From contig JBBHKE010002390.1 of the NCBI GenBank assembly GCA_037447655.1, positions 1 to 64,000 on the forward strand: 64,000 bases of DNA, read 5' to 3'. Below are positions 11,501 to 23,618 of the stretch, one piece after another. Made by a program: the position numbers and the translations under genes. Under the pieces are notes generated by a model. That model saw nothing but the letters and a program-made list of their open reading frames with translations. It ran no database searches and was not told where the DNA came from. The DNA comes from Zygnema cylindricum. Lineage: Eukaryota > Streptophyta > Zygnematophyceae > Zygnematales > Zygnemataceae. Positions within the stretch are counted from its first letter, which is position 1; each line of letters opens with the position of its first letter.

Positions 11501-14500
11501 AAATTCGGAGCCGTTTTTTTTTGCTCTCTGGCCACAAAATAGCATTAATAACAGTAATCTTTTTTTTTCTTAACACTGATTCTTTTGACGGATCCAGTTC
11601 AGCTACGCCATCCGGAACTGAAATTAATAACACCAATGAAAACCCCACGCTAATAACCTATTTACTCTAAGAGCGATTCACTTTGGACTGTCCTATAATG
11701 CGATACACTATTGAAAAGTATCTCGATTTTAGTGATGCAATATGCAACTTTATTGAGCATCTGCTTGTCCACCTGTTGTGAAGCTCATAGGCACGCAGGC
11801 CAAATTTGAGGTTTTATTGGCTTCTTGTGTTAATGTGGGTAAGATAAATTCTTGTTTCTCATCTAGAGAAACGTTTGATTGGAATGTCTATGCAGAGCTT
11901 CAGGCACTGAAAAAGCTCTAAAGTCTAGTTCCTCAGAAGAAAGCGCCAACTTGGAAAAGCAGATAAAGGAGAAAATTACAGAAGAAGAACACGGAAATTC
12001 AAGCGAAGGCAGTAGTGGTGGTGACTCCCTTCAGATTGACACAGTTGTACATCTCTAAATTTTTTTCTCCCTCATGAGAACATGTTTGAATGGTCTTTTT
12101 TGAATCTTTCAGAAGAAATTATTGTTTTGAATGCTAGGCACAAAAGTTTGCAAGGCAAGGATTTGCATAGAGTATTTTGAGTATCCTGGGTTAACAACCA
12201 ACTTTTTTTTTAGACTTTGTCATTCATGCAATTGGGTGTCCACAGGGTGTGAATACCTTCACTTTTTGCATATAAGGTCTTATATTTTAAGGTTTGATTG
12301 TGGTTTATGTTTAACTTTTGGTAATGCCTACTCCTCAACGCAGTCACTTTTATGTGTCTTTTGTATACGGGTATTCAGCTAGAGGGGCTGCTTACATGCA
12401 ACTTTTGCTAGACCTTTTTCATTCTCTAACAGTAGGCATTTTGAGTATGTTTGTTTTCATAATACTCTTTCTCTCCCTCTCTTCTATCTCACTCCCCTTT
12501 TATCTCCCAATTGTCTAGGTTCAGTTTGAGTTTAAAAACCCACTTACATCCGATCAGTTTTCTGTCTGGTGCAGGGTACACCCGACTATGATCTCCTACT
12601 TCGCAAACCGTCTATTGATGACTTGAAGCTACTACTTCTTTTAGTGTCTTCTCAGGAAAAACTGACTGCTGAACTGCAACATGTCAGCAGTTTTACTGAT
12701 GAAGCTGCTTTTAAGATCCCTGAGTTCCCTCCAAGCTCAGTCTCAAAGAGATTGATGAGATCAGAAGAGGCGAGCAGTCATTACGGACCAGCTGTAACTG
12801 GGAACATAGAACGGGGAGACACACAAGATTTGTCAGAAAGTGACAACAATGGAGGCTCCTGTGCAAACGAGGTAAGCTCCTTCTGGTTAATTTGCTCTGT
12901 CCTCATTTGCATGTTGCAAAAGGATGAAGAAGGCACGTGAATAAGTATTTTTTCAGTTGCCCCCGGTAATGGTAGGATTTGAAAGGTGTAATCCACAATG
13001 AACCTAGCAGTCAAGTTCTGAACTTAGTGTGTGTTTCAAAGGCTGAAAAGAACGTGCTTATAGCTATCTACACTGTTCACTGATAATTGGTTTGGACAAA
13101 AATATAGTGTGGATGGTAACTTAGTGTGGCCCACACTGATTGCTGTATGGACTCCAAGAGAAATTCATCCACACTCCATATTCCGTAATGCACACTATTT
13201 TACCACTTTTACTATTTTACCTCCAAACTTTTTTAAGCGATTGTAAGTGTCCCAGTCTAAAAACCCTATCAGAATTTTTTTATGATCAGCACTGATTTTG
13301 ATTATTGGAAATTTCATTTAAATTTTAGTTTTATAGTATGGACCGACATTTACCGTGGTATATACAATTTACGGTGTGTATCGCAACATTTCCATGTGAA
13401 AAAGTAGTGTGGTTCAGAGTTAATATGGTAAACGGTACTGTTGTCAAGGTGTAGTTCATTTAAGCGATCTAGTCCAACTATCCCTGTTTTCAAACCGTTT
13501 GTTTCACGTGTCTTATTGCAGTTGTTGTAAGACATTGCGTAATACTGCTTGTATTCACTCCACCCAAAGCCAGTGCATAGGGTCGACTTTTCTTTTCCAT
13601 GTTTCCATTCCTTCAGCTATGCAGTATTTGGATTTGGAAAGTGGCATGGGACCTGTGATTGCCATACTAGTGTGGAATGAACGTAATTTAACACACGTTA
13701 AATCTTACACACCTTTTGCACCTTCTGCTGGGTTTTTGAAAACAAGACCCATTAGTGGCAGTAAATACACATCAAATGACAAGGGTTTCGAATTTATGAA
13801 TCTTCCTCACTATATTAGCAGGATGATGGGCAGGGAGATGATAACTTGCCGCTCTCATCGGAAGAATGGCTGACAGAACGTGAGGATCTTACTGGACGCC
13901 TGTCTGTTCTCTGGAATGTTTTCCTGAACCTTCACAGGTACTTTTATTCAGAACACCGTGTTTAGCCCGGAAGGATCAATAATAGGATTAAAGGGCAATG
14001 TGGTCGACCCCAGTTTTGTTTTTGTCCTTTCACAAGTACTGTTTTGGAACAAATATTTAAAAAAACGAATAAGCCTAACAAGGTTATTTTTTTCGTTTTT
14101 TGCGTAATTGATGCTGATCAGGCTTTATCAAACACGGATTTGTCAGTTGTTGAGAGAGCGTTGGGAAGCCTCTAGGCCTTCGGAGGCAGCACAATTTGTG
14201 GTAGGAGTCGAACGCTACATGGAGGAAGACGAAATTTTTGGAATGTCAGGGAGCGATTGGGTAGATCAATGGCGATTTCCCAAAGTAACGCTCGGGAAAA
14301 AACAACAAGAAGAGGTGATTAAAGCTAATCTTGACTGGTTAATCAGATAGACTGCATTTTAACGGAAGTATTTTAGGGAGAGAATGTTTTTGACAAGGAT
14401 GGTTTTTGAGACCTTTGTTAATCTCGCTACAAGTACATGTTTGAGAATTTCTGGATTTTAAAGACTAGTGGGTGACTTCAGTCCTTTCCTTTGTTCATTT

Positions 14501-17500
14501 TTCATTTATTATTGTACATATTTTTCAAGTGTCTGTTGCTCTTTGGCCATTGAATACTTGACTTGTATACTGACTTTCTCATGTTTCTGAAAATTTTCTG
14601 GTCTTTAATTTTTTCTGAAATACTTTGATGATATTTGTATTTTGGTCACCAATGGGAGTTTTTGCAGAGAGTTATATTTTCTGCTAATAAGGCGGAGCTT
14701 TATCGATCCAAATTGAGCCATTCCAAAGTGAGGAACCTATTCTTGGTTAATGGGGTTCTAGTTTATAACGGGGTTTCCGTGGAAAATGGGGTTTCAGAGA
14801 TGGGGATGTTAGGTTTATGTAGGAAGGAAGGGGTTGAGTCAGCTATTCCGGGGAGTAGTTTTGGTTGGCTTTTTGTTGAATTTCTAACGAGATAGCTCAT
14901 ACATTTGTAAGAATCCACAAGACAAACAAAGCAGATAAAACTAAAGTAACGATGATAAATTATCTGATGTGTATCATTAGATCTAACTAAATATGTGATT
15001 TGTGACACTCCAGATTTTGCCATGGAACTTTTAAAACGCGAAATTTAAAATTAAACTAGTTAAACATTACAAAACTTTACGTATCCGCTGTCTGTATTCT
15101 CTGTTGCTTGAGAAGGCAAAGAAAACCGTAAGTTCTTACACACAAAAGTACACACAAATATGAGACTGTATGAGTAAAAGTATGTTATAAGTATGTTATT
15201 TGCCCAGTTCATGATCGTTTGAGAATATATTTGGGGACCTGGTCAATTTTGCTGAAATTCAGATTCCTTCTTCCAAATTTAAAGTCAATGTTAAGGGTTT
15301 TTGTTCTTAAGGAGAATTGCTATATGTTTTGCTGGCATCGTCCGGTCACATTTCAGTTAACATTTGTTGAAGATATTTGAGTAAAAATAATAATAGTCTT
15401 GCAGAACCTCCAAGAGATTTCCTGGGGCTTGCCACTTTTTGACTTGAATCACTGTTCCAGTAAGGTATCAGGGACTCCCCCAAACATTTCTAATGGAACT
15501 TCGTGTTAACTCCTATATTTTAAAGCACTCGCGTACGGCTGAGACATTTTTTTGTTTTCATTGAAAACGTGAAATTCTAGTAATTTTAGAAATTATGTCA
15601 CGGAGTTAAGGAGCTTGTGTTCATCAACATGGTTGTGTTTTAAAGTTTTAAATCTTCACTTGTGATTTATTTTAAACAGCTCGTTTTTTATTGTGTATTT
15701 GTCAAATTCGGGAATACCTACTTTTTCTGTTTGTTTTTCATTTTTGTGGCTTCCCATTCTTATATATTCTCATTATTTGTTGGTTCTCATTTTTTCAATT
15801 CAGAGCAAATATTTTCCTTTTCAAGACACACAGTACTTTGGAAATACTGCTTCACAGCCAATCATTTTTGGAGAGAGACAGGAAGCCTCCTTGCAGGGCA
15901 GACCTCCTCTCACTTCTCTCTCTCCCCGGACAGAGGGACTCACTATGTCTCAGTTAGACCCCAGTCCAGGAGGGATTTTGAATGGTGTCTCATTAAACAA
16001 AACAATGGCGAGAAAACGAGATGGGAAACATGTGGTTGTGTTTGTACACGGATTTCAGGTAAGGATTGAACTTTTGACGTTAAGGATTTAATTAATCCTT
16101 TTGTTGAAAGAAAGTACCTTTTTGTTGTACATAGTATCATGTTGTACATCGTTAAAGTAAAGAAATTACTAGTGTTGAAGACTGTTTTAGTGTTATTCTT
16201 CCTTGTCTACTCCTTTCTTGATTTTTTTGGTTGTTTATTGATTCAATTCTTTTATAATGTTCCGCTTTCTATATTCCTTTCTCACTTAAATCTGTTGTTT
16301 TGTTTATTTTTAGGGTCACCATCTTGATTTGCGACTCATTCGCAACCATTGGATGATAATGGATCCGGAAATTGAATGTGTGATGTCGGACATAAACGAA
16401 GACAGGACTTTCGACGGTTTCGCTCAAATGGGTCAACGATTGGCCGAAGAAGTTTCGTCTGTTCTAAACAATATGTTCAGCAGTAAGGTTCCTGCAAGTA
16501 GACGATCTGTTTTGAAGAAACTCTCCTTTGTAGGACATTCTCTTGGAAACTTGATCATCAGAGCTGCAATTGCTGGTGAGAAACACTCCTAACATTGGTT
16601 TAACTCTTTTTTTGTGAGCTGTTCGTGATTCGATGGCTTGTTGCCAGTTCTTTTCTTTATGAACATCTCCTTTATGGGTCTCTTGCCCATTACTACCTGT
16701 CATTTTGTGCTGTTTTCCAGCTTTTTTCTGTCTATAATTTGTGGTTTTTCTGTGGGAAATGCTTCCTTGGTCGTCTGTTTCTAAATGCTTGTGGTAAAAT
16801 CGGCTGTAGGAATGTTGGGTGAATTAGGTTTCAATATTTTGAAAATTTATATAAAACGCAGATGTTTGATGTACTCGACACTTGTTCTTTGAGAAGATTG
16901 ACAAAAAGTTCAATTCGAATTCGCTAATAGACAAAACTTCTGTCTTGTTTTCAACTTTTTTGAAGTTGAGTTTTCTGAAATCACAGAAGTAGTTACACAA
17001 TTTTTCTTATATCGATAGCTCTTTTGGTGTGGATTATCAGATGAAGCCATGAAGCCATTTTTGCAATATCTCCATACTTTCCTGTCTATTTCTGGACCCC
17101 ATTTAGGGTACCTTTATAGCAGTAACAATATTTTCAATGGCGGACTTTGGCTTTTAAAAAGATTCAAAGGTGCCCAAGTCATGCATCAACTAACTTTCAC
17201 GGATCAACCGGACATTCGAGAATGTTACCTTTACAAACTCACTCAGGTAATCTTCAAGCTCTCTTAAAAAAAAAATCAATATGTTTTTTTTTTCAATAAC
17301 TTTGCCCAGTGAGTTTGGAAATCCTGAAAACCAGGAACCTAGTCAGAGTTTATTTCTTTTCCGGTCATTATCAATGTGTCTTCACATTTCAGGCAGTTTC
17401 CAGAATTGGTATTTCCCGACGCTTATTTGCAAACAAGCTGTTTGTAACGGGGCAATAAAAGGTAAAAACAAAATGCCGAAGGAATTGGGAAATTTTATTT

Positions 17501-18870
17501 TTCTGTAAACAGTTGCTCTCTGTTTTTTTGCTGTTGCAGATGAGCACTTTTGAGCATTTTCAACATGTTGTCCTTCTGTCGTCTCCTCAGGTTAGTGTCA
17601 TACAAAACTACACCTTTTGTCGCAATTAGAGTTGGTGAATTGTAATGTTGGGTATCGAGGGCCCCTTGCCGATATTCGATATGTACCGAAATTTGGGTAC
17701 CCGGTAATCGATATATCGAGGAGCTTAATCTCGCGATATTTTTGCGATATATCGGCCGATATCACGATATATTTCAATTGCGATATATCGAGGTGACGCT
17801 AGGTCAATTTTTTTTCCCAACCCCCCCCCCCCCCCCCCCCCCCCCGTGGCGCGCTCTCAGTGGGGGGCGGGCAAAGATTTTCCGTACGATTTTTCGTACG
17901 GTATTCGGTACTGGATCTGTACAGACACCCACCTTTTACCAAATATATCGCGATATAATATGTTGGTCCCGGTACGATATATCGAAGCCTCTGACCGATC
18001 GATATATCGAATATCGAACTTATCGCGATATGATTTTACCCGATACCCAACATTAGTGAATTGTTATTGTTGAAGTGGTATAAGTATTAACGAATCATGG
18101 CCATGAGGCTCATTTCGGGGCAATAATTTAATTAGTGTTACCAAACACTGTTTCATGATTTTGGGGAAAAAAACCCCGTGATCGAATTAAAGTTTTACTA
18201 ATAGGGATGAATAATGCAGTTGAAGATTTTAAGATATTCGATGCCGCTCTGTTCTTTTTAGTGAAATATCAATGGTACTCTTTCTTGTTCTGCCGACGAT
18301 ATGATTTTTTTGGAACGAATGATTAGGACGAAGAGTGAAAAAAATTCTGCATGTTTTCGTCTGTTAATGCCGTTCAGGGATAGGAACAAGCACCCGACAA
18401 CCAATCAGAAGCTCGTAGATGAAATGTATGAAAAATTATGTCACTGCAATTGAATTTTTGCTAAACAAGCCAATCAATTCAGTGTATCGACGAACAGTAA
18501 ACCAGTTAAGTGTAACGGTGTCCAGCAAATCAACTAAGCGTAACGGCAAACAGTTTTGCTATCTTTTTTTTTTTTTCAGGATCGTTATGTGCCATACCAT
18601 TCCGCCAGGATCGAGATGTGTCCAGCTGCCATGAGAGATACAAAAAGAGGTGCCGCATATGCTGCAATGGTCCAGGGCTGTCTGAATCCTCTACTGAAAA
18701 GGGCCGCTTCTGAAAAGAGGACTTTCTTGAGGTGCGATGTAAACTTTGACGTGTCAGCTCAGGCTGGCACAATTAACTCTCTGATTGGTCGAACAGCTCA
18801 CATAGAATTCTTGGAGACTGATGTATATATTCGGTTTATCTTGTGGTATTATAGGGACTGTTTTGTGTGA
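8519..18870 (+). CDS. FAM135-like putative serine esterase (DUF3657 + DUF676), 14 exons
   Basis: Exons: 8519-8592, 9066-9154, 9363-9514, 10160-10224, 10689-10877, 11896-12046, 12575-12871, 13822-13937, 14122-14314, 15804-16058, 16314-16575, 17041-17246, 17540-17590, 18580-18870. Phase closes at every junction, with GT-AG introns throughout, giving 796 residues, near the usual length of plant members. The N-terminal half carries FAM135 motifs: FHNLDLFQQG, GIPSRVLQY, RPFRVRYSRQD and GLHTFCPVTFDT. Residues ~200-340 are Ser/Glu-rich and poorly conserved. From about residue 515 comes the alpha/beta-hydrolase (DUF676) fold: VVVFVHGF, HHLDLRLIRN, and the nucleophile elbow GHSLG with Ser603 (codon 16539-16541). 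Then follow LSSPQDRYVPYHSARIE (Asp701) and GRTAHIEFLETD (His774). A complete Ser-Asp-His set is therefore available, suggesting lipase or esterase activity; the substrate is unknown. The start was chosen because no acceptor is needed; an upstream N-terminal exon cannot be excluded. The donors after 12046 and 14314 are the least certain. Confidence 0.9.
17643..18055. mobile_element. hAT-like MITE in an intron, exact 8-bp target duplication
   Basis: The 413-bp element lies in the last intron of the FAM135-like gene. It begins TAATGTTGGGTATCGAGG and ends CCCGATACCCAACATTA. Both sides carry GTGAATTG (17635-17642 and 18056-18063), an exact 8-bp target duplication that points to the hAT superfamily. 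The interior is rich in ATATCG words and contains a 25-base C tract (17821-17845). Confidence 0.9.
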
Positions 18871-19717
18871 TGGTAAGAAAGGGATGTATGAGCGTTGAAA
18901 GGAACATTTAACAAAGTCACAAGAGCCTTTCAGAAGCTTTTTTTTCGCTTGCAAAGTTATCTGTGCAGATGTTAATAGAGAAAATAGGTGTACCATTGTA
19001 TAGTGGAAAAAGCTGGTTGGAAGCAAAGCTGGTTGGAAACCCCGGAAAGTGTAGTTATTGTGTAGATTTTTCTTAAATGCCGACACTTCTCCCGGTCGGG
19101 AGAAGTTTGCCACCCAATGTTGTGGTCTTGCCCCATTTTTTTCGGTAACTATTTAATTTCATACTTTTGACAACTTTTTAAATGGATGTTTGTCAAATGC
19201 ACTTTTTAAAATGGTTCTCTGTTTTTTGCTGGCCTTATAGAAATTTCAATGAAAACTTTTAAAGATTTAAGTGAAAACTTTTAAAGATTTGAGTGAAAAC
19301 TCCAGTCCATTCTGGAAGCATATATGGAAGTTGGCATTAAAATGTTTCATTCCAACAACCCCTAGTTAAAATCAATTTAAACTATTGACTCTCTTTTACT
19401 ACAAGATGCCAGTACAGTACGGTGATAACCACACAGGTGGTATTGCCATTGTCATTAGAATACGCAGATTCCTTTAAACCATAACTTCAGGTCTGTATAA
19501 TATCCACAAATTGACAAAGATTTATATTGCTTGCATTAATTCTTTGTTTTCCTCAAAGAGTGGAACAGGTCTCATCCATTTCAGACAATGTGCACAAGTA
19601 CTAGAATAAGGTTATTCTCAAAAAACAATTTCCATATTCCGAGGGAAGACCTTGTGACTTTTAGCTATACAGAGATAATAGGTGAAAACCCAACTTATTA
19701 CCCAGGAACTGAACTCT
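18871..19717. other. Intergenic space between convergent genes
   Basis: About 850 bp separate the stop codon of the FAM135-like gene from the stop codon of the opposite-strand transporter. No exon or transposon end was recognised. It should contain both 3' untranslated regions and polyadenylation sites. Confidence 0.5.
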
Positions 19718-22700
19718 TCATGACAGTAGTTGTCCTTCAAAATCATTTTCTTGTTTACTTGGCAGAGGCGGCCGTTGGAAGAATCCAGAAAATAGCGAGT
19801 GAACCAGGTAAAGTGTGAAAGCAGAAAATAGGAACCCTCCAGCCAAAAGGAGGCTGATATTTATCCAAAAATACTCACCCTTAAAATACTGCTGTACAGA
19901 AATAACAAGTGCATACTGGACAGGACCCACCAATAAACCACCCAGCTGCACCAAACCGAACAACTTCCCAAAGTTGTTATATCCGAAAACCTCGGCTATG
20001 TATGTTGTGATTGCGCTGTATATAAAAGGCCGTGAAGTTGCAAGGGCAGCATAGCCTACGCGCTGCATACAAGATGGTTCAGAGTCAGTCCAACTTACAA
20101 AATCCGATTCACAAAACTAGATTCACAAAATGCGATTCAAGAAATTCGATCCACGAAATTCTATCCAGAAAATCCAATTCAAAAAATTAGATTCATAAAT
20201 TCAACTGATAATTCTATTACATCCGATTGACAAAGTTTGGTTCACAAGACAAAATCTGATTCACAAAATTTGATTAACATTCGATTCACAAAATTTAATT
20301 GCTTAACTGGATTCACAAAATTCGATTCACAAAATCGGATTCACAAATTCGATTCACAACATCTGATTTACAAAAATCTGATTCACAAAGTTTGATTCAC
20401 AAATCCGATTGACAAAATCTGATAAATTTGATCAACATTCGATTCACAAAATTAGATTCACAAATTGGATTCACAATGTCCGATTCAAAAAATCGACTCA
20501 CAAAGTTCACAAAATTCGATTCACAAATCTGATTCACAAAAGTCCATTCAAAAGGAAAGTCATCAAGAATATAACATACCTTCAACTCCATGGGAAGGAG
20601 GTTGGGTATAGACGTCGTAGAAAATATGAGGTTAAGAATTCCGACGGAAGCAAAGGAAGGGGCGAGACCGTTCTTCACAAGAACAAAGGCCACAATTGGT
20701 ACAGATGCCATTCCACCAATAGGAAGTAAAATACTGAAGGATGAAATATAGTCAGAAACTGTCTTTTCGGCAGCTTGCTGAGACATACCAGCTGCAAATG
20801 CTTCTTGTAAAAGTTGGTCTTGTTCAGTAGCTAGATGAAAGTTTAGGTTCAAAATGAAAAAGGAGAGAATAACGGCAACAACGAAAAACGGTTGAGACAT
20901 CGCTTGTCTTTTAAAATCGACATTATAGAGCTCAGGAGGCCTGGGGACTGCGTCTTCTGGGGCAAGTTTGGGCACACCTAATGTCGTTAGAGGAATAAAA
21001 CTGGAGGTGTTATCCAATAAAGGTGATTCCAAATCTGATTTTTTTTTTTTTTTTTGTTTTTCATCTTCTTGGCGAGACTCTTGTCTGGCGACCAAGATTC
21101 TACGAATCAACCATGTTCTATGGGGCTCTCCATGGTGACCGGGGCCTTCCTCTGTACCGTATGCTTTACAAGGGAATAGCAAAAGACTCGTGGTGAATAT
21201 TATACCCGGAACTACCTGCATTGGATAAAACAGAAAAATAAATACACAGTAATTGAGGATATCAAGATACAGTCATGTCATTATTATATAGAAGCTGCAA
21301 CAAGCTGCTGAAACTGGTAAGAAATTGATGAGAGGTTCACTTATTGCGTACCAAGTATGACAAGAAGACTTGTCGGAATGTAAATCCGTGATTTGAAATT
21401 AAAAATCGGATGGCAACCATTAAGATCGATGAGAGCTGGAAAGCTCCATTTTGCACACTAATTATGGCAGGCGCATGGCTGCTGAAAAGCTCAGCAAAAT
21501 TGACCTGAGATATATAAAAAAAAACGATAATAATAAAACATAAAAAAAATCCTGTTGAGTGGAGAGTTATTTTTCTGTGTACAATCACATCATAACGTAA
21601 CACAAAGTCACATCATTATAATGTGTGAACTTGATTAGTCGTCATCGTCAACCAAATCATCAGCATCTGCACAATTTCCGTTTTTTCGTTAACAGCGAGC
21701 TAAGCTTAAATTGTATAAATAAATTGGAGAAACAAATTGGAGAAGGGTAATCCAACAACAGTTAACAAGGTTAAACATTACACTAAGATCTAGCAGACAG
21801 GGTAGACTACACCGTGTCTCGTCACTGGTGTTAGAGGATTTTTCGCCGCTTAAAACATCTTTTCTCCGTGCACACATGTACGATTTTCAATCGAATACCG
21901 CCAATCGGAAGGTGAGAATCTTACCTTCCAATCACAACCGTTGGATTAACAGTCCAGCAAGTGTGTACGGAGAAAAAATGTTTTAAGTGGCGAAAAAAAC
22001 GTTAACACTAACAGCGATACAAGGTGTACTGCCCACACTCAGTGATTACGATGCACAAGAAAAGTGACAGAAAACGAGCAAGGGCACCAATATTACCGTG
22101 GACGTTAACGGGGATGGTCCTCCCACTGCTAAAGCAAAGAAACCGTAAAGTACAAAAGGGCACCAATATTACCATGGATGTTAACAGGGACGGCCCCCCC
22201 ACTGCTAAAGCAACGAAACCGTACATGTACAAAAAATCGGAGAAAGCGCTTGCAAATGCGAGAGAAGCGAGTCCCGACGCAAAAATAAGAGATGAAACAC
22301 AGACTGTTGTCCTGTATGCCAAAAGAAATGCCTGAGAGTGAGAAAAAAAGGAGGGAGGAAGATACCGGGAAGGTGAAGTAAAAAAACAGGCTGGATGAAG
22401 AAATGACGGCTGATGATAGGCTAGAAAACGATGTAAGAAATATAGGATGGATTCCTAGGCTACCAGAACACGTGAGGTAATGACGCTAAATTTACATACA
22501 AAAAAAATTCAGAAAGCTGAAACAGTGACCACAATTGTGAGTTTTAACGCCATTTGCTGGTGCGTCCACCATTTCCACCATTTTCACCATTCCCACCATT
22601 TTGCCAGAAAGGTGGAAGGAAGACAAGGTGGATACCGAGGTCCAAAATAATCGAGGAAGATTCCAGCAGGGAAGGCCGCAAAGGAAACCGCGGCTACTGC

Positions 22701-23618
22701 AATTGTTATCGTGAGGGTGATGTAGTTCTCCTGAGCTTTACAAGGGAGCTCCACATCAGCGCCACAAATTGTTGAAAAGGCCTTCTCGTTGACGATAAGA
22801 ATTTCAGAAAGAGCCGGGAAACCGTAAATAACACCTGCAAGTCACCAGAAAACATTTAGTCATATTTCAATTGAACTGATAAAAAATGATAAATAATAGT
22901 CAGTTAGAGAGCATGAGTTCATCGGTATCCGGCAAGTCTCAAGGGGAGAGAAACAGTTAATGCTACTATCAATAGACGTTGCTCAGAGGTTGAGAAAAAT
23001 GAGTCTATTTCCACAGCTTTTTCCATTGAACAGTAAGGCTTCAAACTAAACATGTTGGAGAAAGTAAATGTTGTTTGTTTCAGCTACGTTAACCAGCTGG
23101 CAATATAGTATGATTATCGCATTTGTTCAAGCAACAAACAATAAGACGAGGTAAGTGAGACAATTTACGTACACTTTATAATGTGTATGCAGATACACTT
23201 AAAATTTACATATATGGAATTTTTAAGAATAGCCACTATGCTATCCACCACCACCACTTCTGAATTTTGTTGACAAATATTAAACCGCAACCATGGGAGT
23301 CCAAAATTATCCATATGTAGTAATCTCTTATCCGGTTATACTTTCATGTCTTGTATTAAGTTACAGAAATTAGCAATAACAAAAACAATAATAGAAACGT
23401 TAACAAAGACAGAAATTAACCAAAATCACCAAAATAACTTCCGTCTAAACCAATAACGACTATGTATAGTGTATCTTGCCTGACGTGAGAAAAACAAACA
23501 GTATTGAGAGGGCCACTGTGAGTGGTTTGGAGGATGATATCGGTTGCCATATGTTACTGCCTGCCTGATATAACACCTGCAAGCTTTTGGTGTAAGGAAG
23601 ACGACGGATGGAAGCCAT
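19718..23618 (-). CDS. SLC43/FMP42-like major facilitator transporter, 6 exons
   Basis: Exons in coding order: 23618-23480, 22834-22636, 22311-22173, 21504-21352, 21215-20580, 20062-19718; phases close to give 536 residues, normal for the family. Many hydrophobic segments fit 12 membrane spans. Motifs include PLTVALSILFVFLTSG then VIYGFPALSEIL (helix 1), LDYFGPR at the helix 2-3 loop (the facilitator signature), and RPFIYSAITTYIAEVFGY then FGKLFGLVQLGGLL near the C-terminal end, which is characteristic of SLC43 and fungal FMP42. Residues ~231-316 form a charged cytosolic loop with five lysines and DLESPLLD, a possible acidic dileucine sorting signal. SLC43 proteins carry amino acids or nucleobases in animals; the substrate here is unknown. 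The first intron appears to use a GC donor. A methionine at 23618 is taken as start; a splice acceptor at 23631 implies an upstream exon, probably untranslated. Confidence 0.85.
20090..20560. repeat. Degenerate minisatellite in transporter intron, TTCACAAAATCCGA unit
   Basis: About 470 bp of the last intron consists of imperfect 10-24 bp repeats built on GATTCACAAAAT. Thirty or so copies vary in the three to six bases between each GATTCACAAA core. On the coding strand of the gene the array reads TTTTGTGAATCGGA, starting shortly after the donor at 20579, so it lies in the transcribed intron. Confidence 0.85.
21810..22026. mobile_element. TA-flanked MITE in transporter intron
   Basis: The 217-bp element starts CACCGTGTCTCGTCACTGG and ends ACAGCGATACAAGGTG, with TA on both sides. 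Its inner sequence TTCGCCGCTTAAAACATCTTTTCTCCG and the answering CGGAGAAAAAATGTTTTAAGTGG make it almost wholly self-complementary. It is related to the element at 5589-5841. Confidence 0.8.
22082..22233. repeat. 76-bp tandem duplication covering an exon end and its splice donor
   Basis: Two copies (22082-22157 and 22158-22233) start with GGGCACCAATATTAC and end near ACCGTA..GTACAAAA. On the minus strand the upstream copy (22233-22158) holds the last 61 bases of transporter exon 3 and its donor GTAATATT. The second copy repeats that exon end and donor inside the intron. The 76-bp offset is not a multiple of three, so use of the second donor would shift frame. Confidence 0.85.

Noticed and set aside
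11160-11720. Possible MITE in an intron of the esterase gene
   Set aside because: Some family words are present (CTCTAAGAGCGATTCAC, ATTCGATATACG), but I could not pair two ends or find a target duplication.
14122-14350. In-frame stop (TAG at 14348) after exon 9 read as the end of the esterase gene
   Set aside because: A donor GAG|GTGATT at 14315 removes it in phase, and the downstream exons carry the hydrolase domain expected for the family.
22312-22332. Acceptor TCTCAG at 22332 for transporter exon 3
   Set aside because: It leaves the joint out of phase with the preceding CG overhang. The next AG (CATACAG, exon from 22311) restores GPR-TTV and the family alignment.
22636-22645. U12-type intron suggested by the donor GTATCC in the transporter gene
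   Set aside because: The rest of the donor (ACC) departs from the U12 consensus and no TCCTTAAC-like branch motif lies near the acceptor.
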